Below are positions 54,574 to 64,000 of a stretch of 64,000 bases of DNA, piece by piece. Made by a program: the position numbers and the translations under genes. This DNA is from Hydractinia echinata (taxonomy: Eukaryota; Cnidaria; Hydrozoa; Anthoathecata; Hydractiniidae), in the NCBI GenBank assembly GCA_030067915.1, contig JASGCC010000007.1, positions 1,413,501-1,477,500 of the forward strand, read 5' to 3'. Below the pieces are notes generated by a model. It was given only the letters and a program-made list of their open reading frames with translations. It was not told the DNA's origin and did not search any database. Position 1 is the first letter of the stretch; each line of letters starts with the position of its first letter.

Positions 54574-56037
54574 GATGCATGAGATATAAGTGCGAGAGGA
54601 TGTAATACAAATAAATACGCGTTGTGGTTGCATTTTGAAACAATCGGTAAAAACAAACTCCATGTAAAAAAGCTTGTAATCTAGGTAATATGAAATACAG
54701 GGACCCCATTATGTACAATTTTCAATTGTGCTTTTTCTTCTCAATATGGACAGGATTTATGATTTCGTATGGTTTTGAGGGTGACTATTTTCCCCTATAC
54801 AAGTGAAATTTACTTGTTGTGTTAGTCTTGATCCGTCAAATGCTTAAAAACAGTTGATGTTGATATCGGCATTTTTGAGCTGGCTTTATAGGGCAAGCTG
54901 TTTTAAAAACAGTACTTTAATGTACGATTTGCCGTTAAGGAAATTTTTAACAGAGTCAGTTTGAATACCTTATTTCATAAAATTTTCGCGCATATTTACT
55001 TTTCGCGCAGACCCGCTGTGCGAACAATTGGTGGCGCGAATTTTTTTTTCTCTTTTCAGAACGTGCGCGAAAATGAAAGAAAGGAATTTTGTAAAAGTTT
55101 CGTAACACAGAAAATTATATCTAAAAGTAAAGAACGTTAATATTATGAGAATTGATGGCGTAATTAAGATTAATGGAGCTTCCAAGAACCAATCAGCCAT
55201 GCAAAATGATCAGTTTATAACAAAACAATTGTGTAATACATTGAGGTCTACACCGTGTAAGGAGTGCGCTATGCGCGAGGTGCGCAAATATAAATGAGCG
55301 AAAGCAAGAGCGCTAAATCTAAACCCGCGCGAAAATTTGATGAAATAAGGTATTCATTTGTAATTGGTTTTCATACAGTCTGGTCTGTAAAATACACCAA
55401 CCCACAAGCAAAAAATTCTGTAGACAACGGTAGTGTTAAAGCAATAAATTATCAATATTTTTCTGCAAACCGTTCAAGTCAGCTAGTCTCTTTTTTTGCA
55501 GTGCGACTGCATTATGAAATAATTCAAGTCGGGGCTTTCGCGAAAGTTCCGAAATTTAGTACGGTAAAGTTTTAAATCTGATGTGAACATTAACAAGTGA
55601 AGGCGTGATACAGCGCTAGCCTACTTGTGGAACGAACCTCATAATTTACGGGTTAAAAGTGATATCCACCCTTCGTTTTACCAAGATAATCATCTATGTT
55701 CGAGAATCAAATACCATCAGTTTCTGACCGGACAAAAAGTTGCGAATGAATTTCTTCAGAACACAGTAAAATACTTTAAACAAACTTTTGCGGTATCACT
55801 GTGAAATTTTAGCAATTAGCTTTTGCGGCTAAGTGTTTTGAGAAATTTTCGCGGATTCGCGAATTTCTTGCGGTTGACGATAGTAACAATAAAAATGGAA
55901 ATTGTTTTGGGAATAGTTAATCGCGTTTTAAGATTTAATGTTTCCGAAACCTCCACAGTTGGAGCTTGACGTGTTTTACGAAAGAAACTTTTGCGGGAAA
56001 TGAGTTTCTTTTCTTAGAAGCTGGTCACATTTTCGGC
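54574..56037. other. Intergenic stretch
   Basis: An ATG-started 93-codon plus-strand frame at 55294-55575 (MSESKSAKSKPARKFDEIRY) has no recognised family and no splice or neighbour support. TTTTCGCG/CGCGAA words recur near 54980-55080 and 55840-55870. Nothing else identified. Confidence 0.35.
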
Positions 56038-56164
56038 CCGGTGTAACCGTAAATAATTACTCCCCGAAAAAAATTACTCCCCCAGTAATCATTTCCTGGG
56101 AAATTATTACTCCTGGAGTGGTAATTTCCCAGGAAATTATTACTCCCACACGGAAATTATTACT

Positions 56165-56710
56165 TCCTTGAAATCACTCTTTTATGAATGGAAGAGTACT
56201 TTTTTCCCAGTAAAAGCTAACTCCCACGAATGAGGGGATACTTTTTCCCGGTAAAAACTAACTCTCATGAATGGAGGAGTACTTTTTTCCAGTAAAACTA
56301 ACTCTCACGAATGGAGGAGTACTTTTTTCCAGTGAAACTTACTCTCACGAATGGAGGAGTACTTTTTTCCAGTAAAAATAAACTCTCACGAATGAGGGAG
56401 TACTTTTTTCCCGGTAAAACTAACTCTCACGAATGGGGGAGTACTTTTTTCCAGTAAAACTAACTCTCACGAATGGGGGAGTACTTTTTTCCAGTAAAAA
56501 CTAACTCTCGCGAATGGGGGAGTACTTTTTTCCAGTAAAACTAACTCTCACGAATGGGGGAGTACTTTTTTCCCAGTAAAACTAACTCTCATGAATGGAG
56601 GAGAACTTTTTTCCAGTAAAACTAACTCTCACGAATGAGGGAGTACCTTTTCCCAGTAAAAACTAACTCTCACGAATGGGGGAGTACTTTTTTCCCAGTG
56701 AAACAAACTC
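56165..56710. repeat. Subterminal minisatellite of about 40 bp in the Ginger-like element
   Basis: About 13 copies of AACTCTCACGAATGGGGGAG then TACTTTTTTCCAGTAAAACT. It shares GGGAGTA(A/C)T words with the element's right end (59628-59785), so the repeat probably amplified from subterminal sequence. Confidence 0.85.
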
Positions 56711-56929
56711 TCATGAAGACATTCCATTTCAAATTCGAATGCGCGAGCTTCCTTTATTCATAATTCGAATGTTTATTATTATAACTAGTCGATAAAGCCC
56801 ACGGAGAAATCCACTTAGGCAGAAGGACAATGAAAAAATAGGTTGTTTTAAGATTTTTTGCTGATTTAAACAGTGCAGATCCAAAAAAACAATTGGCAAA
56901 ATTTTTTTTCTTTCTTTACCTGTAATGTG

Positions 56930-57190
56930 TAGAAGTTGAAACTGATCAAAGTAATGTATAGGATCAAATGTTTTCGACAAACGCCTAGGTAGATATAAGG
57001 GTTTGAAAATTTTGCTGACGTCAGCAAAGACTGCAAAAACACACAAAAATTTTTTTTTAGAATTTTATATATCTAATGCCTTCATCGTATAGATCTTGAA
57101 ACGCTGATCAAGAAAATGTATAGGATCATGTACTTTTGACAAACGGTTGCAGAGATATTAGGGTTTGTTTGAAGGTTTTTTGATGACGTT
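56930..57190. repeat. Duplicated block with TGTATAGGATCA
   Basis: Two copies about 160 bp apart share GATCAA-G-AATGTATAGGATCA, then TTTGACAAACG and AGATAT-AGGGTTTG. The first copy is followed by the palindrome TGCTGACGTCAGCA (57013-57026). Confidence 0.7.
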
Positions 57191-57207
57191 CATTCCGAAA
57201 CGGATTT

Positions 57208-57489
57208 GGGGACCCGCATCAAAAGTTAATTGAAAGATTTTTTTGGTTTGGAATTGTGGATAATGTTAAAAATTACATCAAGAATTGTAAAAATTGTCAA
57301 CAGCAAACAAACATTTATAAAAAATTGCCCCAGAACTTCAAAATTGGTGTCGATATATGTAACCTACCAGACGTGGATGGATACTAACACCTCATTGTTT
57401 GTATCAACTATTTTTCTAAATGGTCGGAGTTTGCTGAAACCTTTCTACTCAAACCGAAAACCCCAGAACCCTGGCAACCAAGACGATGA
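57208..57489 (+). pseudogene. Ginger/Gypsy-type integrase fragment
   Basis: The frame through CAT 57217 reads HQKLIERFFWFGIVDNVKNY then IKNCKNCQQQ (H2C2 zinc-binding end). It continues FKIGVDICNLPDVDGY with the first catalytic Asp, a TAA stop near 57380, and HLIVCINYFSKWSEF. The text breaks off about 30 residues into the core, so the second Asp and the Glu are absent. A TGA ends the frame at 57487. Confidence 0.75.
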
Positions 57490-57499
57490 GGAACAAGGT

Positions 57500-57925
57500 A
57501 CTACCAGCCATCAACCAGAGAGTCAGCAACAAACAGCTGATAAAAACTTTTTTGATAAATTACCAGATGAAATTCTCGAAATGATTTTAATGAATGCCAC
57601 AGCTTTGGACACATTTGCTTCTATTATCAATACATCTAAACGCTTCCAGTCTTTATTAGAAGGGAAAAAGGAAGATATTCTTCCGATGGTACATATCAAA
57701 TTTCCAGAAAATATGTACAAAAATATACCCAAACGATCAAACAAAATTAAAGTCAGCGTCAAAGAAATTTCACAGTGTTTTGGTCAATCTAGTGGTATTA
57801 TTGAATGCATAAGCAAAGGTATTGGAAAAAAGAATTGGCGCTCAGCATGGTTGCTGTTGGAGAAACGAAATCACAATTGGTTCATAATTGAGCGGACATT
57901 TTGGAAAAGGAAGACTATTCTTTAG
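57500..57925 (+). pseudogene. F-box-like segment of the transposon
   Basis: In a different frame from the integrase, a region rich in Gln (HQPESQQQTADK) leads into FFDKLPDEILEMILMNATAL and FASIINTSKRFQSLL (57548-57679), matching the LPxEILxxIL...L..V.K.F..L pattern of F-boxes, which recruit substrates to SCF ubiquitin ligases. The following 80 residues are basic and unassigned. The frame has no ATG of its own and ends at 57923-57925, shortly before an inserted hairpin repeat that separates it from the protease part. It probably once continued into the protease. Confidence 0.55.
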
Positions 57926-57940
57926 AGTAATATTCAAGAA

Positions 57941-58053
57941 AGTCGTTAGCCCGTGGAAAAATCCACGGGTTCGCCCGTCGCAGCTAAGCTACCATTTTGC
58001 GTGACAGACAGACAGACAGACGGACAGACGTATACGGGCATTATAATATAGAT
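57941..58053 (+). repeat. Hairpin repeat unit inserted in the Ginger-like element
   Basis: A well-preserved unit: GTCGTTAGCCCGTGG, AAAAATCCACGGGTTCGCCC, GCGTGACAGACAGACAG, TATACGGGCATTATAATA. Its position between the F-box and protease frames shows that it moved or was copied after the transposon coding region existed. Confidence 0.8.
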
Positions 58054-58081
58054 TAAGTCAACAATCAGCTTTCGATGATGT

Positions 58082-58638
58082 ATGTATGTAGTAGAGGTAT
58101 TTTGGCTACGTAACGATTTGTATTTTCTGAAGCAAGAGGATCATCGCATTTTGTTGTCAAGCGATGGATGGTTAAATAACCGTGTTATGGATGCAGCACA
58201 AAAATTCATCTGTAAAGAAATTGGTTCAGATGATTCGTATCAATCAGTGCTTAATTCCGAAAGGAAAACTCAAAACCCGTACCATGCAGTTTCACAAGAG
58301 CATGTTCAGCTCCTTCGAACAAATCATTGGTTTCTAAGCTTTTGCTCAAATGGGCGTGTTCAAATTTGTGACAGTCTTAGATGAAAGTTAATCGTTCTTC
58401 AAGAAAATCGATTCACTCGCTTTACAAGAACTATATGGCTAATGGTGAACAACTGACTACGTTTCTTCCCGTTCAAAAGCAACTAGATGGCTACAATTGT
58501 GGTCCATTTGCTATTGCATATGCTGCAGAGCTCCTTGATGGTCAATCTCCTTCAGAGGCAGTATTTAAAGTCGATGAAATGCGAAAACATTTGAGCACCT
58601 CACGTCTTTCTCCGTTTCCCAAAGTATCTAGTATTTAG
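58082..58638 (+). pseudogene. Ulp1-like (C48) cysteine protease, one frameshift
   Basis: SUMO/NEDD8-type proteases of this fold cleave ubiquitin-like modifiers; transposon-borne versions have unknown roles. The first frame (58082-58384) has LLSSDGWLNNRVMDAAQKFI, then NHWFLSF (catalytic His) and VQICDSL (Asp). After a one-base shift at about 58375 the second frame (58381-58638) has FLPVQKQLDGYNCGPFAIAY, with the oxyanion Gln and catalytic Cys, then MRKHL. All catalytic residues remain. The only visible lesion is the frameshift. Confidence 0.78.
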
Positions 58639-58724
58639 AATATTTTTACATTTTAGATTCGTCTGTTACACAAAACAGTATTACTTTCCTACTGCTTTTT
58701 GATCATTTATTTATTTTTGTTTAT

Positions 58725-58945
58725 ATTGTTTTATACTTTGTTTTATCGATTTTCTAATCTTAAACAGTTTATATTTTTCTATGTTTTCATACTTTGTTTT
58801 TATCGATTTTCTAATCTTAAACAGTTTATATTTTTCTATGTTTTATACTTTGTTTTATCGATTTTCTAATCCTAAACAGTTTATATTTTTCTATCTTTTC
58901 TATACTTTGTTTTTATCGATTTTCTTATCTTAAACAGTTCTTTTT
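58725..58945. repeat. Tandem repeat of about 64 bp, four copies
   Basis: TTTATACTTTGTTTTATCG, then ATTTTCTAATCTTAAACAG and TTTATATTTTTCTATG, repeated four times with small length changes, downstream of the protease frame within the Ginger-like element. Confidence 0.85.
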
Positions 58946-59789
58946 TTATGTTTTTCTAGAGTGTCAAGCTCCAGTTATTTTTACTTTGTTTGATACATTT
59001 TTTAAACTCAAACGTTTATTATATCTACAACAAAATACTAACTTTATCCGATAAGTTCTTAAACTCAAGGTCAAAAGTTTGTTATTCTATTATTTAAAGC
59101 TCTAATAATCTATTATTTATTTCATTTATGAATTTTTAAGCTCAAGCAGTTCATGTTTTCCATATTTTATAAGATTTCAAGCTCCGAAAAGTTTTTTCTC
59201 TCGTGATTTGTTAGCTATAATCATTTTGTTTCCGATTGTGCCTTTTGGTATTTTGTTAAATTTATTTCCTATTCATTTTATTACAGTTGTTCGTTGTAAG
59301 GTTGTAGTTATTGTGAGAAAATAGATTATCAAATGATCTTGAAATCATTATTCTAAAGTCAAGTTGAGCTGCATATATACCAACCATTTATAAGAAACAA
59401 TTAAAATCATTTGATTCTGAAAGCTTTTTGTATTGACATTTCTTTAAACAACTCTTGCTTCTTATAAAAGCTTGTATATATATAGATTTTAATAGTCCCA
59501 CTGAAACAGAGAAGCCAGGCCCACTCCACCGGATTTTTAACCCTTTCGGTAGTCCACTGTAAGTTCTCCTAATAAATTCTTTTTATAAACATCATAATAA
59601 TGGTCATTTTTTATTTATTAAGATAGGGGAGTAAAAATTTCCTGCAAGGAGTAATAATTTTTTGGTAAATAGAGATACTCCCGGGAGTAACAATATCCCG
59701 GGAAATAAGTACTGGGGAGTACTTATGTCCTAGTAAATTATTACTGGGGAGTAAACTTTTAGGGGAGTATGTTTTTACGGTGACACCGG

Positions 59790-61493
59790 ACTGAAAAATG
59801 TTTTGCTCTTACATTCAAATTTGAGCATGATCTCGGCCCTGTTTAAACGTTCCATTAGAAACTCGATGGTAGCGCAGTTCATCGCGTGGGATTTTGTAAA
59901 CAATTAAATGCTTATGCAACTAACTCTGATATAGACGCATCAATGCGCTTGTTTTTTCAAGGGCTGGGATCATGCTAAATCTTTCCTAAATTTACAATGC
60001 ACCTCTTCACAGTTCAAGTTGTTCACTCATTTTCTGTATTGAAAAAAAGGAAGTAAACAGAGTGAATTTAACAAGGATTTGACCATGGGCATTATGAATA
60101 TTTCCCAGTCTCACGGCATAAAAAAAGCCAGTAACCCTACTTAAAACATATGTGAAGGAATTGTAACTTTTCTTTTCGAAATATTTCACAAAAAAATTAT
60201 TTCACTTTTTTTCATGGTCAGAGCCTTCTAACTTATACAGCCCGGACTGAGATCATACTCAAATCTCTATGTAATAGCCAAACATTTTTTACCCGGCGTC
60301 GAGTTAAAATATCAGCTCTTTAACTGATCTGAAACGAAATGGGTGCTTCTTAAAACTTATTGCTATATTTTAGCAAATTTCAGCGTTCTGGGTAAGCGAT
60401 CAATTCAATTATTGCATTGTTGAATCGGACTTTCCTTGGGTGGAAAGAAAAGACAAGTTATAAATAAAAAATAAATTCTTTTACAAATGATAATACATAA
60501 CTGTTGTATTTTGCAACGATAGTGACAGACATTATACAAGACAAAAGATATGTGACGCTCCAGGGGGTATCGTCCGTTTTTGTTGAGATAGAAATCTGGG
60601 CACATTAAATATAAATAACCTAGACATGTTGCATTATCAGGGGTAAGCGGCTTGTGAAAATCCCGCATTCGAGCGTTACATAGTTTTGACTGAACTCTAG
60701 AAATATCAATTTCTGTAACTTTAAAATAAACACATACTATTGAAAATTTTACAAATAAATAAATAACAGTTTATGCAGTACAGGTTATACAAAAAATAAG
60801 TTAGTCTAATATATTTTCCGTCAAGCTGTGAGAGGCCGTTTTAAATACATATAAGGGAATACTGTTGTTGTTGTGAGTCAGGCATTGCCACAACTCTCTC
60901 AATAGGTAAGCCATTGGTATTTTCAATGTATTTACCTGTTTTGCCAATTTTATTTAATACGGCAAAATTTACATGCAAAAAAATTAACTACAATTCCACG
61001 GGTAAACAAAATTGCCACTACTACAAAAAAATTATCATTATATTATTGTTAGGAATAAACAATAAAATAATGAAGAAACAAAAATGCGAGCAAAGATTTA
61101 TGATAGTGTAATAACTCCCTCAATAGGATAAACCTGCTGACGGCCTGTGGTAGTAGATGTCCAGTGTGCTTGCATAGGTTTTAAACATGCGAAAACATTT
61201 GCTGAGAATCTGCAAATTTTTTACCATACTGTAAAGTTTTATATTTTAAGAATAGTTTGCCACTGAAGTGGATCATGGTAACGACAAGCTGAGAAGGTAG
61301 AATTATTACAATACAAGAAATTGAAGTTAAAATATTTTATATCATTCGTGGATGAGAACTTGGATTGACATAAAGGTGTGTTATTTTTGCAAATATAGAC
61401 TGACTTCAATACAATGAATTTAAGACAAGAATAAAACAGAGACTAGAAGCTTGGGAAATATTTTCTATAAAACGATTATTTAAAAAATATAAA
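59790..61493. other. Intergenic stretch
   Basis: AT-rich with no recognised gene, RNA or element. Short open frames (60007-60189, 60405-60668, 60914-61111) have no family resemblance. Confidence 0.4.
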
Positions 61494-61634
61494 TCAAAGA
61501 ATCCTTATCCACATAAGCATAAAAAAATCTGGAGTAACGGTGCAAAAAAATGCAATATTAACGAGTGCTGCTGCTGCAAAAGATCCTAAAGTAAGTGCCA
61601 GTCCTATTACTGAGAATAAACAGAATGCCACCAT
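61494..61634 (-). CDS. Small hydrophobic open frame, uncertain
   Basis: ATG at 61634, 46 codons, MVAFCLFSVIGLALTLGSFA followed by AAALVNIAFFC and a second hydrophobic patch. It looks like a signal anchor or one helix of a membrane protein. No neighbours, splice sites or family support it, and it may be chance. Confidence 0.17.
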   Translation of the reverse strand: MVAFCLFSVIGLALTLGSFAAAALVNIAFFCTVTPDFFMLMWIRIL

Positions 61635-62096
61635 GATGTGTTTTGACTACCATTAGGCGCAATATACTGTATGTATATATTGTATAATTAACTAGGAACT
61701 GGTGTACAATTCTATTAGACTTATTTATTTTTTTTAAATTAGGGAGCTGAACTCACATTATTGTATGTTCTAGTTACATTTGTACAATACAAATACCTCA
61801 CACTCAAAATGTCTAAACTCTGCACCAAAGACATTTTTTACGAAGTCTCTTCACTTAACTCTTTTGAAAGCACAAAGCAAAGGAAATTCCCTATTCGGGA
61901 ATGAAAACAACAGTCTAGCACACTTGGGCCTGTTTTTAAAAAAGTCAACCTTGTAGTCAAAAAAAAATTCTTCTTTTATACTATTAGACCATGTATTTCG
62001 AAAAATAGAATCCTTGAATATTTAGAAAATGCTACGCGTTTCATAAAAGATCAACTAGTTCACTTGTTACTCACACAACACTGGACCTACCCAATC
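61635..62096. other. Intergenic stretch left of the TGTCGGACGTACG element
   Basis: AT-rich, with no recognised gene or repeat. Confidence 0.35.
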
Positions 62097-63943
62097 TGTC
62101 GGACGTACGTTTTATCGTTTAGAATTTTTCAATATAATGAGCTATATTTTGAAAAAACTTTTCGGAATCTTCGGAGAAGGCATGATACTGCTTTTAATGT
62201 GAAATCTTGAAACGCTATAATTCCACGAAAGTGATTTTATAGTCCAAAGCAAATCATTTTCGTACGTCCGACAGATTTTTAAAGCTTTTTTTTATGTTGT
62301 GACTTTATGTCATTTAAAATTAATGTAATAAAGTATTTAAACCATCAACTAAACATCCAAACTTCGCAAAAATTTAACCTATTTCATATCCCACATTTTG
62401 ATCAACAGTCGAATGAAAAATTGATAGAAAGCGTACGTCCGACATACTTTTATTATAGTTAAAAATGCTGAAAGATAATTGCATACTTCAAATTCACACT
62501 TATATTTTATTGTAAATAGTAAAGAACCAAAATGTATCACTTTTTCGACAATTACGATTACTTTGAGTAAACCGTAAGGTCAGTAAATCTCGGATTAAAA
62601 TACTTAGCGTACGTCCGACATAAAATTACAGCAATTGTTTTAATATGATGTTGATGAAAGAAATGAGTACGAAAAACGGTCAAAAATATTCAAACACACA
62701 ATAGCACATCAGAAAATTATTCACATAGACACATGTTCCGCTTACCTTCACAAAAATGAAGACATTGCAGTGGTATATAATGGAATGTTTTCATATATAT
62801 TAGAACGTTTTCATAGATAATCGAACGTTTTCATGGAATCAATATTTTTGTTCTGAAAACATTTTTCGTTTTGATGGTGATGGTTATTATTGCTTGTTGT
62901 TTTTTGTTTATTGTATTGTGACGAATAAGATTGGTCAAAATGGTCAAAACAAAGAAAACAGAACTAGTAAACAAAGACTATTGTATAAGATATCGGGAAA
63001 GCAACAAGGAACCGAAAGCAGGATAGAGAAAGGAAAGTCATGGCACGGGAATATGTTAAATATGTGCAGCCAGAAAAGTATGAGTGTAAAAAACTATAAG
63101 AACCGAGATCAAGATGTGTGCTTACTTTGGCCACAGTAGTTTTAGTATATTTACAGCATGCTCGTACTTTAACGAAAACGGGAATTTAAATAAGTATCCC
63201 ATTACAATCACGAGTGAGGCTTCAGACCACTCGTGGATCGCTGCATTTAGTTGCTTAAATAAAGTAGTTGAAAGTATAAAGTCTAAAATGGAAAATCCAT
63301 TGCGAAAGGTTTATGTTTGGAGTGAAGGAATGTCGGCGCAATTTCCCGCTTTGTATTTAAACGCCTCACCTCATTTGATTGTACCGTTGACTTGGAGTGG
63401 CACTACATGGAAGCGCATCATGGGAAAGGTCCGATGGATGGTGTTGGAGGTACAATTAAAAACAAAGTGTTCAAAGAAGTGAAATCGGGCAGGTTGAGTG
63501 TTAAGTCATCCAAAGAATTCGCAGCTGCTGCAAAGAGATTAGTACCATCGATCGTTTCTCTCTATATGCCAATCTCTGAAATTCTTGAAGAGCCTCATGA
63601 TATCGAAGAATCGCCTAAGATTCCAGAGACTCTTCAGGTGCATAAAGCCAAACGTGCTTTCAACCGGCAAGGAGTTCCGTTAATGGAATTTTATAAACTA
63701 TCCAATGAAGAAAATTGTTTCTACACCCAATACTACGGTGATGTATGTGGGCACAAGGATGAGGATGTGGACGAAAACACATGTGGTCATTGTCATTGTA
63801 GTTGGGGAGATAACGAGGAAGAAGAATGGCTCCAGTGTCCAATTTGTAAACACAGGTTCCATAATACATGTTTTCACGTTTAGAGACTTAGTATTTTTTT
63901 CTAGTTAAAACGGGTATTTCCTTAAAAATCTGTCGGACGTACG
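62097..63943 (+). mobile_element. Transposon-like unit with TGTCGGACGTACG subterminal repeats
   Basis: The 13-bp word TGTCGGACGTACG occurs at 62097-62109 and 63931-63943 on the plus strand. It occurs in inverted orientation at 62261-62273, 62432-62444 and 62608-62620. Copies at 62261, 62432 and 62608 are spaced 171 and 176 bp and face the copy at 63931 across the coding region, as inverted subterminal binding sites would. The outer boundaries and any target duplication are not defined, and the right end may lie outside the window. Confidence 0.55.
62940..63883 (+). pseudogene. HGKGPxDGVGG-type transposon protein with C-terminal zinc finger, frameshifted
   Basis: Starts MVKTKKTELVNKDYCIRYRE, then after frame changes a basic REYVKYVQPEKYECKK stretch. 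It continues (63114 frame) with ASDHSWIAAFSCLNKVVE and KVYVWSEGMSAQFPAL, and after a one-base shift near 63390 with WHYMEAHHGKGPMDGVGGTI and KNKVFKEVKSGRLSVKS. The WSDG-x-x-AQF and HGKGPxDGVGG boxes recur in uncharacterised cnidarian and fish transposon-borne proteins and probably form a degraded RNase H-type fold. The C-terminus CGHCHCSWGDNEEEEWLQCP then ICKHRFHNTC is a PHD/RING-like finger. At least two frameshifts are present. Confidence 0.6.
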
Positions 63944-64000
63944 CTCCCAATAAATCGAGACTATTTTCACACCTTTAACCTGATTGTTGGAACGATTATT

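Larger units (their letters stand above)
56042..59785 (+). mobile_element. Ginger-like DNA transposon with F-box and Ulp1 segments
   Basis: Ends TGTAACCGTAAATAATTACT (left) and, complemented, TGTCACCGTAAAAACATACT (right) are inverted repeats starting TGT. They are flanked by a 4-bp direct repeat CCGG (56038-56041 and 59786-59789). TGT termini, 4-bp duplication and a Gypsy-type integrase fit the Ginger superfamily. Inside, in order: subterminal minisatellite, a 110-bp duplicated block, truncated H2C2 integrase, F-box-like segment, an inserted hairpin repeat, Ulp1-like protease, a 64-bp tandem repeat, and the right subterminal ACTCCC-rich region. The catalytic integrase core is mostly deleted, so this copy is non-autonomous. 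Confidence 0.82.

Noticed and set aside
55294..55575. ATG-started 93-codon plus-strand frame
   Set aside because: No recognisable domain, no splice sites or neighbouring exons, and its length is within chance for the region.

Overview
The window is AT-rich, intron-rich animal DNA. The inference is an invertebrate, most likely a cnidarian and possibly a hydrozoan. The basis is the many short introns with GTAAG-type donors, a full-length ABCB transporter, dense mobile elements of types common in cnidarians (Ngaro/DIRS-like, Ginger-like, Tigger/pogo-like, CR1/Jockey-like, tRNA-derived SINE), and small inverted-repeat elements with CAACCTCGTTCCCAGGG ends. There is no prokaryotic signal.

Two host genes can be assembled. 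(1) A plus-strand ABCB (P-glycoprotein/MDR type) full transporter spans 1808-41929. Twenty-six coding exons join in one frame into about 1392 residues: N-terminal acidic/basic tail, TMD1, NBD1, linker, TMD2, NBD2. All nucleotide-binding motifs are present. Its introns hold most of the mobile DNA. Intron 4 carries a LINE relic and a 6.2-kb Ngaro-type retrotransposon, itself interrupted by a TA-flanked element filled with a 53-bp satellite. Intron 5 carries a Tigger-like transposon whose transposase is split by a HIRAN-domain segment. Intron 18 carries a tRNA-derived SINE. Intron 22 carries an array of hairpin-containing repeats. (2) A minus-strand gene for a secreted, low-complexity protein of about 995 residues spans 54125-48165 in three exons: signal peptide, charged coiled region, then a Q/N/M/P-rich body. 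A CR1/Jockey-like retrotransposon relic fills its first intron.

Region by region: 590-1290 is a 33-bp minisatellite. 1.8-42 kb is the ABCB gene. 42.9-43.2 kb is an AATTAATT-rich inverted-repeat element. 43.9-44.1 kb is a degraded transposase fragment. 45.8-47.8 kb holds short tandem repeats. 48.1-54.1 kb is the secreted-protein gene. 56042-59785 is a Ginger-like DNA transposon with TGT termini and a CCGG target duplication, carrying a truncated integrase, an F-box-like segment and an Ulp1-type protease. From 62.1 kb to the right edge lies another element, marked by five copies of TGTCGGACGTACG around a decayed HGKGPxDGVGG-type protein with a C-terminal zinc-finger motif.

The two host genes show no obvious functional link. 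The main interest is the layered mobile-element history, with several transposons that appear to have captured host-type domains (HIRAN, F-box, Ulp1), and a short-element family with 9-bp target duplications that can be read directly.
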